The notes below the pieces were generated by a model. That model was not told the DNA's origin and made no database searches. It saw only the letters and a program-made list of their open reading frames with translations. From QHVT01 sp036399015 (GTDB lineage: Bacteria > Acidobacteriota > Thermoanaerobaculia > Gp7-AA8), in the NCBI GenBank assembly GCA_036399015.1, contig DASWNW010000016.1, positions 1-64,000 on the forward strand: a DNA stretch of 64,000 nt, given 5' to 3'. Positions 1-7,923 of this stretch are shown here, piece after piece (positions within the stretch are counted from its first letter, which is position 1; each line of letters begins with the position of its first letter). Made by a program: the position numbers and the translations under genes.

Positions 1-24
1 GTCCCCTGGGCGGCACGCAGCGAG

Positions 25-42
25 TCCTCGCGCAGGCGAGGA
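25..42. other. Short GC-rich hairpin at window edge
   Basis: Arms tcctcgc and gcgagga pair around a 4-base loop, just before a heptamer repeat array. There is no T-run, so terminator function is uncertain. The gene it belongs to would lie left of the window. Confidence 0.3.
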
Positions 43-48
43 ACCCCG

Positions 49-76
49 GACAACCGACAACCGACAACCGACAACC
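49..76. repeat. Heptamer array A (GACAACC x4)
   Basis: Four perfect tandem copies of GACAACC end one base before the asd stop codon. Only one orientation is visible; an inverted partner arm, if it exists, would lie upstream of the window. The unit is analogous to the other six arrays described here but differs in sequence. Confidence 0.85.
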
Positions 77-77
77 T

Positions 78-1172
78 TCATAACAGCCCCCGCGCCTCCA
101 GCAGCTCCGCATTCAACACCGCCGCTCCCGCCGCGCCGCGGATGGTGTTGTGCACCAGCACGACGAAGCGAAAGTCGAGGATGGGGCAGGGGCGGAGGCG
201 GCCGATGGAGACGGCCATGCCGCGCTCGCGGTCGCGGTCGAGGCGCGGCTGGGGGCGGTCGTCCGCGTCGACGTAGTGGATCGGAAATTTAGGCGCGGAG
301 GGGAGGCGGAGGCGCTGCGGCTCGCCGACGAACGTCTCGAATCCTTCGCGCACGTGCTCGGTGAACGCGATCTCGCCCATCTTCACCGAGACGGTCATGA
401 GGTGGCCGTCGATGACCGGGACGCGGTTCACCTGTGCCGAGATCTTCATCGGCGCCTCGGTGAACGCGCTGCCGGTCCACTCGCCGAGGATCTTGCGCGG
501 CTCGGTCTCGATCTTCTCCTCCTCGCCGCCGCCGATGTAGGGGATGACGTTGTCGAGGATCGCGTACGACGGCACGCCCGCGTAGCCGGCGCCGCTGATG
601 GCCTGCATCGTCGTGACGTGCACCGCCCGCACGCCGACGGCGCGGTGGATCGACGCGAGCGCCATGGCCAGCCCCATCACCGAGCAGTTCGGGTTCGTGA
701 CGATGTAGCCGCGCGAGTTGCGCCGCTTGCGCTGCTGCTCGACCGCGTCGATGTGCTTCGCGTTGACCTCCGGGATCAGCAGCGGGACGTCGGCGCCCAT
801 GCGGTGGTTCTTCGAGTTCGAGATCACGGCGCAGCCGCGGTTTGCGTACTCGTCCTCCGCCTCGCCCGCCACCGAGGAGTCGAGGCCGGAGAAGAGGAGG
901 CGCGACTCCAGCTCCGCGCCGAGCGGCTTCACCGTCAGCCCCGCCACGTCGTCCGGGATGAGCGTCTCGAGGCGCCAGTCGGCGGCGCCGGCGTACGGCT
1001 TTCCGGCGCTGCGGTCGGAGGCCACCACCTCGTGGACGCGGAACCAGGGATGGCGCTCGAGCAGTTGGATGAAACGCTGCCCGACGGAGCCGGTGGCGCC
1101 GAGGATGGCCACCGGGATGCGCTCGGTGCGGCGGTTGTCGGCTGCGTTTTCGGCCGGCAGTGTTGCAGTCAT
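78..1172 (-). CDS. asd: Aspartate-semialdehyde dehydrogenase
   Basis: It reduces aspartyl phosphate to aspartate semialdehyde with NADPH, the branch point to lysine, threonine and methionine, in the cytosol. The protein has 364 residues, normal for the archaeal/fungal-type family. The nucleotide-binding GATGSVGQRF lies at residues 25-34, the active-site Cys in NPNC at 160-163, and Arg250 and His257 in the substrate motif NRVPVIDGH. The reading frame stays open upstream to 1565 inside moeA, but the family N-terminus and a GGGAG ribosome-binding site place the start at 1172. It is divergent from moeA, with a shared promoter between them. The identification is firm. Confidence 0.95.
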   Translation of the reverse strand: MTATLPAENAADNRRTERIPVAILGATGSVGQRFIQLLERHPWFRVHEVVASDRSAGKPYAGAADWRLETLIPDDVAGLTVKPLGAELESRLLFSGLDSSVAGEAEDEYANRGCAVISNSKNHRMGADVPLLIPEVNAKHIDAVEQQRKRRNSRGYIVTNPNCSVMGLAMALASIHRAVGVRAVHVTTMQAISGAGYAGVPSYAILDNVIPYIGGGEEEKIETEPRKILGEWTGSAFTEAPMKISAQVNRVPVIDGHLMTVSVKMGEIAFTEHVREGFETFVGEPQRLRLPSAPKFPIHYVDADDRPQPRLDRDRERGMAVSIGRLRPCPILDFRFVVLVHNTIRGAAGAAVLNAELLEARGLL

Positions 1173-1195
1173 GGATGGGCTCCCTTGCAAGACTG

Positions 1196-1205
1196 ATTCT
1201 ATGAT
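1196..1205. promoter_or_regulatory. Overlapping bidirectional -10 boxes, asd/moeA
   Basis: The ten bases ATTCTATGAT read as TATGAT (1200-1205) toward moeA and TAGAAT (1201-1196) toward asd. moeA's ATG begins 6 bp past its -10, predicting a leaderless mRNA. asd would have a leader of about 17 nt carrying its ribosome-binding site. Confidence 0.5.
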
Positions 1206-1211
1206 CTTGCG

Positions 1212-2402
1212 ATGCTGCCGGTCGAAGAGGCTCAGGCGCGGGTGATGGCGGAGGTGACGCCCGGTCCTGCCGAGCGCGTGCCGTTCGCCGAGGCGCACGG
1301 GCGGGTGCTGCGCGAAGACGTCGCCGCGGCGCACGACCTGCCGCCGGCCGACAACAGCGCCATGGACGGCTACGCGGTGCGCGCCGCCGACGTGCCGGGG
1401 CGGCTGCCGGTCTCCGGCGACATCCCGGCCGGGCACCCCGCCACCCGTCCTCTGACGCCCGGTACCGCCATGCGCATCATGACCGGCGCGTTCGTCCCCG
1501 ACGGCGCCGACACCGTGATCCAGGTCGAGCTGACCGACGGCGGGATGGAGCTCGTCGAGATCCACAAGGCGCTGCCGGTTGGGACGAACATCCGCCGGCG
1601 AGGGGAGGACATGCGCGCCGGCCAGGTGGTGCTGCGCGCCGGCGTGCGCATCGGACCGCCGGAGCTGGCGGTGCTGGCGTCGGCGCAGAAGACATCGGTG
1701 CTCGCCGGGCGGCGTCCCACGGTGGCGATCCTCTCGACCGGCGACGAGCTGGTGGAGCTCGACGCGCCGCTTTCCCCCGGCCGGATCGTGAATACGAACG
1801 GCCCGCTGCTGGCGGCGCTCGTGGCCGAGGCGGGGGGGATTCCGCGGCAGCTCGGGATCGTCCGCGACGAGCGGGAGGCGACCATCGCCGCGCTCCGAAC
1901 GGCACTCGACTCCGACTTCGTGATCTCGTCCGGCGGCGTCTCCGTCGGCGCGTTCGACTTCGTGAAGGAGGCGCTGGAGGCGGTCGGCGCCGAGACGAAG
2001 TTCTGGCGCGTGGCCATGAAGCCGGGGAAGCCGGTCGTGCTCTCACGCTACGAGGACCGGGTGATCTTCGGCCTGCCCGGCAATCCGGTGTCGTGCTTCG
2101 TCTCCTTCCATCTCTTCGTCGCGCCGGCGCTGCGGAAGTTCGCGGGGCAGGAGGATCGCCTCTTCGCTCCCACGGTGCGCATGCGCGTCGACGCGCCGCT
2201 GAAGTCGCCGGGAGACCGGCGGGTGTACGTCCGCGCGCGCGTCTCCGCGATCGGCGGCGAGCTGGTGGCGACGCCGCTGACGGCGCAGGGCTCCGGCTCG
2301 CTGACGTCGATGCTCGGCGCGAACGGGCTGGCGATCGTCGACGAAGGGGTGACGCGGGTGGAGGCGGGAGCGGTCGTGCCGGTGGTGCTGCTCTCTACAT
2401 AG
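1212..2402 (+). CDS. moeA: Molybdopterin molybdotransferase MoeA
   Basis: It inserts molybdenum into adenylated molybdopterin, the last step of Moco synthesis, in the cytosol. The 396-residue length is typical of MoeA. Visible motifs are PADNSAMDGYAVR near residues 45-57, the MoaB/Mog-like fold with STGDEL near 177, SSGGVSVG near 238 and GLPGNPVS near 287, followed by the MoeA C-terminal domain. Other moa/moe genes are not in the window. The start is an ATG directly behind a -10 box, with no ribosome-binding site, so translation is probably leaderless. Its 3' end overlaps the convergent PilZ gene by 8 bp. Confidence 0.95.
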   Translation: MLPVEEAQARVMAEVTPGPAERVPFAEAHGRVLREDVAAAHDLPPADNSAMDGYAVRAADVPGRLPVSGDIPAGHPATRPLTPGTAMRIMTGAFVPDGADTVIQVELTDGGMELVEIHKALPVGTNIRRRGEDMRAGQVVLRAGVRIGPPELAVLASAQKTSVLAGRRPTVAILSTGDELVELDAPLSPGRIVNTNGPLLAALVAEAGGIPRQLGIVRDEREATIAALRTALDSDFVISSGGVSVGAFDFVKEALEAVGAETKFWRVAMKPGKPVVLSRYEDRVIFGLPGNPVSCFVSFHLFVAPALRKFAGQEDRLFAPTVRMRVDAPLKSPGDRRVYVRARVSAIGGELVATPLTAQGSGSLTSMLGANGLAIVDEGVTRVEAGAVVPVVLLST

Positions 2403-2985
2403 AGCCGGCGACGCTCAGCTCCGCGAGCATGCGCGTGAGCTTCCGCGCCTCGGTGTCCCCCGATTCGTACGTCCGGCAGAGGAGCGCGACCTGCTCGTCC
2501 GGCTCCGCGGCGGCGATCGTGAACCCGTTCTGCGGTTGCTCGGCGGTCGAGCTGTGCTCCGAGGCCCAGCCGGCGGAGTCGAGGACCCAGCGGATGAAGC
2601 CGGACGCGGGGCGGCGCCAGGCGGCGGTGAGCGTCTCGTCGCCGATCAGGTTCCCTTCGCGGTCGCCGCGCGCGTTCGCCTCGAGCGCGACCAGCATCTC
2701 CTTCGCCGAGTTGGCGATCAGGACGCAGAGCGTCTCGTTCTCCTCGAGGAAACGGAGCCCGGAGCGCGACGCCGTCGTGCGCACCGTCTCCGCCGTCACC
2801 TCCACCTCCTCGCCGCGCCAGTAGAAGCGGAGCAGGGCACGCGCGTCGGCGGGGATGGCCTCGTCGTATTCGATGAGGGCGCCGGTGGCGCTGACGTCGA
2901 CGAGCCGGACCGCGAAGTCGCCGAACCAGCCGTCGATCGGCTCGAGGAGCGTCAGTCGCTGGAAATGGCGCCGCTCGTCGTTCAC
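2395..2985 (-). CDS. PilZ-domain protein
   Basis: This is a probable cyclic-di-GMP receptor. The 196-residue protein starts with GTG, sharing the four bases GTGA with the stop of the upstream CusF-like gene, so the two are translationally coupled. The N-terminal PilZ domain shows the two ligand motifs: RHFQR at residues 6-10 (RxxxR) and DVSATG at 30-35 (DxSxxG). The C-terminal half (from about residue 100) has no recognisable domain. No signal peptide is seen. A diguanylate cyclase with an intact active site lies elsewhere in the window (38378-39604). The target pathway is unknown. Confidence 0.8.
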   Translation of the reverse strand: MNDERRHFQRLTLLEPIDGWFGDFAVRLVDVSATGALIEYDEAIPADARALLRFYWRGEEVEVTAETVRTTASRSGLRFLEENETLCVLIANSAKEMLVALEANARGDREGNLIGDETLTAAWRRPASGFIRWVLDSAGWASEHSSTAEQPQNGFTIAAAEPDEQVALLCRTYESGDTEARKLTRMLAELSVAGSM

Positions 2986-3299
2986 GGCACCTTTCGCACG
3001 TCGGTGATCCAGTAGGCGCGCTCGGTGACGTGCAGCCGCGCCTCGACCCGCGAGTTGTCCGGCGGCAGCGTCCCGACCTCGGCCCCCCGCACGGCGTAGT
3101 CCATCTTCATCGCGGTCATGAACCCGGGGATCTCCTCGTGGTCCATGAAGACCGTGTTCGCCCCCGCATTGCGCGAGAGGATCACGCCGCGGACCGGGTA
3201 GAGCTTCTCCCCCGCCTCGCTGACCGGCTTCGGCGGCTCGTCCGAGCACGCCCCCAGCACGAGCAGCACCAGGAGGGCGGCAGCGACGGCGCGAAGCAT
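2982..3299 (-). CDS. CusF-like copper-binding lipoprotein
   Basis: It is 105 residues long with a lipoprotein signal peptide ending LGAC. The body contains GVILSRNAGANTV and EIPGFMTAMKM, the pattern of the small periplasmic copper-binding domain found in CusF and in SCO1/SenC-associated proteins; Met and His in this segment would bind Cu(I). It is probably anchored to the outer or inner membrane facing the periplasm. It is the first gene of a two-gene unit with the PilZ gene. A TATAAT box 8 bp before the ATG suggests a leaderless transcript. The copper role is inferred from the motif only. Confidence 0.75.
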   Translation of the reverse strand: MLRAVAAALLVLLVLGACSDEPPKPVSEAGEKLYPVRGVILSRNAGANTVFMDHEEIPGFMTAMKMDYAVRGAEVGTLPPDNSRVEARLHVTERAYWITDVRKVP

Positions 3300-3307
3300 C
3301 GGTGGCG

Positions 3308-3315
3308 ATTATAGG
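3308..3315. promoter_or_regulatory. -10 box for CusF-like gene (leaderless)
   Basis: On the minus strand TATAAT occupies 3313-3308, 8 bp before the ATG at 3299. On the plus strand the same bases give TATAGG (3310-3315), which could serve the small ORF at 3340. Confidence 0.5.
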
Positions 3316-3339
3316 AGCGGCGGGGGAGAATAGGCGGTG

Positions 3340-3435
3340 ATGGGACGCACGAAAGAACCGGTCGCGGCACCGTTCGACCCGTGGGCCGAATACCAGCGCA
3401 TTCAGCTCACGGCGGAGCAGAAGCGCGAAGATTAG
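3340..3435 (+). CDS. Possible 31-residue small protein
   Basis: ATG to TAG encodes 31 residues with a hydrophilic composition, containing PFDPWAEYQRIQL and a charged C-terminus. A GGGGGAG element lies about 11 bp upstream, and a TATAGG box overlaps the divergent CusF-gene promoter. No family is recognised. Codon use is compatible with coding but the ORF is short, so it may be spurious. Confidence 0.35.
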   Translation: MGRTKEPVAAPFDPWAEYQRIQLTAEQKRED

Positions 3436-3445
3436 CGGCGTCCTG

Positions 3446-3470
3446 TGGAGCGGCGGGCTTCAGCCCGCCG
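3446..3470. repeat. Dispersed GGAG-flanked palindrome, copy 1
   Basis: A perfect 9-bp stem (CGGCGGGCT / AGCCCGCCG) with a 2-base loop at 3451-3470 is preceded by TGTGGAG. The same stem recurs at 40503-40522, followed by CTCCAC. It could act as a transcription terminator or be a REP-like element. Confidence 0.7.
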
Positions 3471-3550
3471 CCGTACCGATTGCCCGGCGGCCGACTCCCT
3501 GAGTCACGTATCATCCGCCCCGCATCTGCTGTAGAGAAGGAGTCGGTTCA

Positions 3551-4372
3551 ATGCTTCCAGACAGGACATTCGAGGGGCGCACCGGCATCATCACCGGGGG
3601 CGCGACGGGGATCGGGTTTGCCGTGGCGCGCGAGGTGGCGCGTTTGGGCGGGCGGGTGGTCATTGCGAGCCGGAAGGAAGAGAAGCTCGGGCCGGCGGTG
3701 GAGCAGATCCGGTCGGAGACGGGGCGCGCCGACGCGGCCGCGTATCACGTCCTCGACGTGCGCGACTCCGCTGCCGTCGACGCCATGGCCGCCAAGGTGG
3801 ACGCCGACTTCGGGCGCATCGACTTCCTGGTGAACAACGCCGCGGGCAACTTCATCGTCTCCGCCGAGGAGCTGTCCCCGAACGGCTGGAACACCGTGAT
3901 CGGCATCGTCCTGAACGGCACGTTCTACTGCTCGAGCGCGGTCGGGAAGCGGATGATCGAGAAGAAGACGGGCGGGGTGATGCTGAACGTCATCGCCAAC
4001 TACGCCTGGACCGGCGGCCCGGGCGTGATCCACTCCGCGAGCGCGAAGGCGGGCGTATTGGCCCTCACCCGCACGCTGGCCGTCGAGTGGGCGCGCCACA
4101 AGATCCGCGTCAACGCCATCGCACCCGGTCCGGTCGACACGCCGGGCGCGGCGGAGCGCCTCTTCCCCGACCCGATGATCATGGAGGGGATCCGCAAGAC
4201 GATCCCGCTGCGGCGCTTCGCGAATCTCGAGGAGATCGCGCAGGCGGCCTCGTACCTCCTGTCCGACTTTTCGTCTTACATGACGGGCGAGAACTTCGTG
4301 ATCGACGGTGGGCAGTGGCTGTCGGGCGCCGACTACTTCACTCGCCTGAAGCAGATGATGCCGAAGTCGTGA
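3551..4372 (+). CDS. SDR oxidoreductase, 2,4-dienoyl-CoA reductase type
   Basis: This 273-residue cytosolic short-chain dehydrogenase is likely an NADPH-dependent 2,4-dienoyl-CoA reductase for beta-oxidation of unsaturated acyl chains. TGGATGIG at residues 15-22 is the dinucleotide-binding motif and NNAAGN at 95-100 is typical of the dienoyl-CoA reductase branch. The usual YxxxK pair is replaced by Tyr151 and Lys166 in SASAKAGV, the same 15-residue spacing as in mammalian DECR1. An AAGGAG ribosome-binding site precedes the ATG. It converges on, and overlaps by 35 bp, the M20 gene. Substrate assignment is by motif only. Confidence 0.85.
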   Translation: MLPDRTFEGRTGIITGGATGIGFAVAREVARLGGRVVIASRKEEKLGPAVEQIRSETGRADAAAYHVLDVRDSAAVDAMAAKVDADFGRIDFLVNNAAGNFIVSAEELSPNGWNTVIGIVLNGTFYCSSAVGKRMIEKKTGGVMLNVIANYAWTGGPGVIHSASAKAGVLALTRTLAVEWARHKIRVNAIAPGPVDTPGAAERLFPDPMIMEGIRKTIPLRRFANLEEIAQAASYLLSDFSSYMTGENFVIDGGQWLSGADYFTRLKQMMPKS

Positions 4373-5648
4373 GGTAGTCGACCGCCACCCGCGCCAGCGC
4401 ACGCACGCCCAGCCCGAGGCCGCTCTCGTCGATGTAGAAGAGGGGGGAGTGGTTCGACGGCGCCTGCTCCGGCGTCTGGCCGGGCGGACGGGTGCCGACC
4501 CAGAAGAAGAGCCCCGGCACCTCGCGCTGGAAGAACGAAAAGTCTTCCGCGCCGAGGACCGCGTTCACCAGCTTCACCTTCTGCGCGCCGGCCGCGCCGC
4601 GCAGCGACGGCAGCGAGCGCTCGGTGAGTGCCGGGTCGTTGTAGGTGATGGGATAGCCGTTGGTGATCGTCACCGTCGCGGTCGCGCCGGCCGACGTGGC
4701 GATGCTCTCGGCGGTGCGGCGGATGCGGTTGTGGATCTCGTCGCGCATGTGCGACTCGAGCGAGCGGATCGTCCCGATCATCTCCACCTCGTCGGGGATG
4801 ATGTTGTTGCGCACGCCGCCGTGGATGGCGCCGACGGTGACGATGGACGGCGCGACGGTCGAGTCGAGCTGCCGGCTGGGGATGGTCTGCAGGCCGAGGA
4901 CGATCTGCGAGGCGACGACGATCGGGTCGACGCCGAGCCAGGGATAGGCGCCGTGCGTCTGCTTCCCCTTCACCGTGATCTTGAAGGAGTCGACCGCCGC
5001 CATCATCCCTTCCGGCTTGTAGGCGATCTCCCCGACGGCGTAACGCGACGTGACGTGCAGCCCGTAGATGGCGTCGACCTTCGGGTTCTGCAGCGCGCCT
5101 TCCTTGACCATGAGCGCGGCGCCCCCTTCCTCGCCCTGCGGCGCTCCCTCTTCGGCAGGCTGGAAGATGAACTTCACGGTGCCTGGCAGCTCGGCGCGCA
5201 TGCCCGCCAGCACCTCCGCGACGCCGAGGAGGATGGCCACGTGCGCGTCGTGCCCGCAGGCGTGCATGACGCCGACTTCCTGTCCGTTGTACGTCGTGCG
5301 CACCTTCGACGCGAACGGCAGGTTGACCTGCTCGGTCACCGGCAGCGCGTCCATGTCCGCTCGCAGCGCCACGACCTTCCCCGGCTTGCCGCCGCGCAGC
5401 AGGCCGACGACGCCGGTATGCGCCACCTTCTCCTGCACCTCGATCCCCAGCGCGCGCAGCCGCTCCGCGACGATCTTCGCCGTGCGCACCTCCCGGTTCC
5501 CGAGCTCCGGATGCTGATGCAGGTCGCGGCGCGTGGCAATCACGCCCGCCTCGACCTTCGCCGCCGCCGCGTCAATGCGCGGGGCGAGTGCTGGGGTGGA
5601 CATGGTGAGGGCCTCCGTGAGGGCGAGAGCGGCGAGGAGGGGGGACAT
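4338..5648 (-). CDS. Exported M20D amidohydrolase (hippurate/IAA-amino-acid hydrolase type)
   Basis: This 436-residue metallohydrolase probably cleaves N-acyl amino acids or similar amides. An N-terminal hydrophobic stretch ending near ALA (residue 22) looks like a signal peptide, suggesting periplasmic location. M20 motifs are ALRADMDALP, the metal-binding MHACGHDAHVA, QPAEEG, and a late His in LGAEDFSFF-like context. The dimerisation domain sits in the middle. A TACAAT box 7 bp before the ATG indicates leaderless transcription. Upstream lies heptamer array B. The exact substrate cannot be read from sequence. Confidence 0.88.
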   Translation of the reverse strand: MSPLLAALALTEALTMSTPALAPRIDAAAAKVEAGVIATRRDLHQHPELGNREVRTAKIVAERLRALGIEVQEKVAHTGVVGLLRGGKPGKVVALRADMDALPVTEQVNLPFASKVRTTYNGQEVGVMHACGHDAHVAILLGVAEVLAGMRAELPGTVKFIFQPAEEGAPQGEEGGAALMVKEGALQNPKVDAIYGLHVTSRYAVGEIAYKPEGMMAAVDSFKITVKGKQTHGAYPWLGVDPIVVASQIVLGLQTIPSRQLDSTVAPSIVTVGAIHGGVRNNIIPDEVEMIGTIRSLESHMRDEIHNRIRRTAESIATSAGATATVTITNGYPITYNDPALTERSLPSLRGAAGAQKVKLVNAVLGAEDFSFFQREVPGLFFWVGTRPPGQTPEQAPSNHSPLFYIDESGLGLGVRALARVAVDYLTTSASSASGE

Positions 5649-5655
5649 GCGGGGG

Positions 5656-5661
5656 ATTGTA
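5656..5661 (-). promoter_or_regulatory. -10 box for M20 amidohydrolase (leaderless)
   Basis: TACAAT on the minus strand ends 7 bp before the ATG at 5648, with no ribosome-binding site between them. Confidence 0.5.
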
Positions 5662-5663
5662 CG

Positions 5664-5787
5664 GATGAAGAAGTTCGAATGAAGAAGTTCGAATGAAGAA
5701 TTTCGAATGAAGAATGAAGAAGCGCACGTGGCGGCGTCGGTCCCTTAATTCTTCATTCGAAATTCTTCATTCTTCATTCTTCATTCG
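5664..5787. repeat. Heptamer array B: inverted pair based on ATGAAGA
   Basis: The left arm (5665-5720) is built from 7/14-bp periods of ATGAAGA with TTCGA insertions. The right arm (5750-5786) is built from TCTTCAT, its reverse complement. A GC-rich loop of about 29 bp separates them. The transcript could form a long, AT-rich hairpin. The right arm encodes the last residues and stop of the gene at 5774-6052. Confidence 0.85.
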
Positions 5788-6052
5788 CCGTCGTACGGCG
5801 CAGCTTTTCCGCCTTCTGAATCAGCTCCCCAAACCAATCCGCAAAGTGCGTCTCATCCTTCTCCAACGCCTGCAGCCGTGTGCGCAGGGCCATTTCGATG
5901 AACTGGTCGAGGAAACGGCGGAGCTCGTCGTGGTGGCCCATGAGCATGAGCGTGGACGACTGCGTCTCGATCGTTTGAAAGGCCTGGAGCGCCTGCGCAT
6001 ATTCGCCACTGAAGTAGTCGAATGCGGCGCGCGGGTCGTCGTCGGGCGTCAT
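5774..6052 (-). CDS. Small conserved-looking protein of unknown function
   Basis: The 92-residue protein is predicted to be mostly helical, acidic at the N-terminus, with FDYFSGEYAQALQAF and HHDELRRFLDQFIEMA segments; no signal peptide or cysteine pair is seen. No family recognised. The last few residues and stop lie inside repeat array B, so the C-terminus may be recent. A possible TACACT -10 box lies 14 bp upstream, overlapping the palindrome at 6061-6077. Confidence 0.6.
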   Translation of the reverse strand: MTPDDDPRAAFDYFSGEYAQALQAFQTIETQSSTLMLMGHHDELRRFLDQFIEMALRTRLQALEKDETHFADWFGELIQKAEKLRRTTANEE

Positions 6053-6060
6053 GATCTCGG

Positions 6061-6077
6061 GACGCTAGTGTAGCGTC
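6061..6077. promoter_or_regulatory. Perfect 7-bp palindrome upstream of VWFA cluster
   Basis: GACGCTA-gtg-TAGCGTC lies between the divergent 5774-6052 gene and the first VWFA gene. Its size and position suit an operator; no T-run follows, so it is not an obvious terminator. Confidence 0.4.
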
Positions 6078-6199
6078 AGGCGGACAGTTGCACCCTCCGA
6101 AACAGGCGCTCTAGAGAGGAACGCGTCGGCATTCCCGCTGCACTCGAATCCGTCCGCACACCCTGGGGTCAGCAAGAAAACATCGCGGAGGTTTTTGTT

Positions 6200-7882
6200 A
6201 TGCCTGCAGCCGGTCGTCGTGTCTCTGCCGTCGCCACACTCCTTCTCCTCGCTCTCTCGGCCGGCGCGCAGACGACCCCTCTGACCGCCGGCGAGACCAT
6301 CGAAGTCTCCATCGTCAACGTCGACGTCTTCGTCACCGACCGTGAGGGCAACCGCGTCCGCGGCCTCACCGCGGCCGACTTCGAGATCCGCGAAGACGGC
6401 AAGCCGCAGCCGATCACGAATTTCGCCGAGTACGCCGGTGACGACGACGGCGAGTTCTCGGTCGAGGCGCGCACCAGAACGGCCGCCGCCCCGAGCGCCG
6501 CGGCCGCGCCCGAGAAGCGCACCATCGTCGTCTTCCTCGAGTCGATGACCCTCGCCCCCTTCCGCAGCAAGCCGGTCTTCGACTCGATCCGGTCGATGCT
6601 GCGCCAGACGGTCCGCCCCGGCGACTCGGTGGCCATCGTCTCCTGGCACCACGCCGCGCTCGTGCGGCAGGACTTCACCGACGATCTCGACAGCCTCGAG
6701 CGGGCGCTCGACGAGATCGAGGCGGAGAACACCGGCGTCGAAGGCAATCCTGCCGAGGCGGTACGGCGGCGGATCGAGTTCGCGAAGGAGTTCCAGCGCG
6801 AGCTCGTCGAGGCCGGCTATCCGATCGGCGAGGCGGCCGACACCACCTTCCACGCCCTCTCCACCGCGCAGGCGGAGCTGTTCGAGATCCGCCAGAAGTC
6901 GTTCGCGCTCCGCTCGTACATGGAGGCGATCGCCGGCTTCGAGGGCAAGAAGATCGTGATCATGTCCACCGAGCGCTTCGGCCAGTACGCCGGCGCCGAT
7001 TACTTCGGCGGCGAGGTGCCGTTCCGCTACCGCGCCGAGCTCGACACGCGCGTCTACCGCGAGGCGGTCATCGCCACCGCGAACGCGAACAACATCACCA
7101 TCTATCCGATCTTCGCGCGCGGCCTCGGATGGAACAGCCACGCCGTCAGCGCGGCGGAGTCGGGCCGGGGCATCTATCGCATCGACTCCGACGGCGACCT
7201 GCGCCGCTTCGCCTCGGACAACTACTCGCTCCTCAACGAGACTTCCTCGCTCGACGAGATCGCCGACGAGACCGGCGGCATGCTGGCGTGGGGAAGCAAG
7301 GACGTGGCGAAGCTGATGCCGCGCATCGCCGAGGACCTCGAGTCGTACTACTCCCTCGGCTACCGCGCGCCCGCCACCGGCCGCGACGACTCCCGCGACA
7401 TCCGCGTCGTGGCGAAGAACAGGAACTACGTCGTCCGCTCCCGCCGCGAATACGTCGAGAAGTCGGACGACACCCGCATGACCGATCTCGTCATCGCCAA
7501 CCTCGTGCGCCCCGACACCGGCAGCCGCCTGCCGATCGAGGTGGAGGTCGGCAAGATCACCAACCACGGCCGCCGCCGCGCCGTGCCGCTCAAGATCCGC
7601 GTCCCCATCGACGCGCTGTCGAAGGAGGAGAGCGGCGGCGAGTTCTCCGTCTATCTCGCCGCGGGCGGCGCGTTCGGCATCATCAGTGAGGTCGACCGCA
7701 AGACGCAGCGCTACACCATCGACCAGGTCCGCCTCGCCACCGTGGACGACGCCGCCTTCACGTACGACGTCACCTTCGACATCGAGCGCGCCGCCTACCG
7801 CCTCTCCGTCGGCGTCTTCGACGAGATCTCCAGAGACTACGGCCTCGCCCACATCGAGCTTCCCCTGGAGGAAGAACGGTGA
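6200..7882 (+). CDS. Secreted VWFA-related acidobacterial protein, paralog 1
   Basis: The 560-residue protein belongs to the VWFA-related acidobacterial family (TIGR03436-like); the biochemical role of the family is unknown. A signal peptide ends near AGAQ. Next comes a conserved segment, VSIVNVDVFVTDREGNRVRGL with DFEIREDGK, then a von Willebrand A-like fold. The strand-1 metal site reads FLESM rather than DxSxS, so classical MIDAS binding looks lost. The middle ends in ESYYSLGYR, followed by a beta-rich C-terminal domain. GGAGG lies 8 bp before the ATG. It heads a three-gene run with coupled starts. No transmembrane anchor is seen. Confidence 0.85.
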   Translation: MPAAGRRVSAVATLLLLALSAGAQTTPLTAGETIEVSIVNVDVFVTDREGNRVRGLTAADFEIREDGKPQPITNFAEYAGDDDGEFSVEARTRTAAAPSAAAAPEKRTIVVFLESMTLAPFRSKPVFDSIRSMLRQTVRPGDSVAIVSWHHAALVRQDFTDDLDSLERALDEIEAENTGVEGNPAEAVRRRIEFAKEFQRELVEAGYPIGEAADTTFHALSTAQAELFEIRQKSFALRSYMEAIAGFEGKKIVIMSTERFGQYAGADYFGGEVPFRYRAELDTRVYREAVIATANANNITIYPIFARGLGWNSHAVSAAESGRGIYRIDSDGDLRRFASDNYSLLNETSSLDEIADETGGMLAWGSKDVAKLMPRIAEDLESYYSLGYRAPATGRDDSRDIRVVAKNRNYVVRSRREYVEKSDDTRMTDLVIANLVRPDTGSRLPIEVEVGKITNHGRRRAVPLKIRVPIDALSKEESGGEFSVYLAAGGAFGIISEVDRKTQRYTIDQVRLATVDDAAFTYDVTFDIERAAYRLSVGVFDEISRDYGLAHIELPLEEER

Positions 7883-7923
7883 TCCGCCACCTCAGTCACG
7901 CCCGCATCGGAATGGAAACGAAT

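Noticed and set aside
150..1196. 348-codon plus-strand ORF opposite asd
   Set aside because: It is the antisense of a well-conserved gene; its Arg/Asp/Val-rich product is typical of GC-rich shadows.
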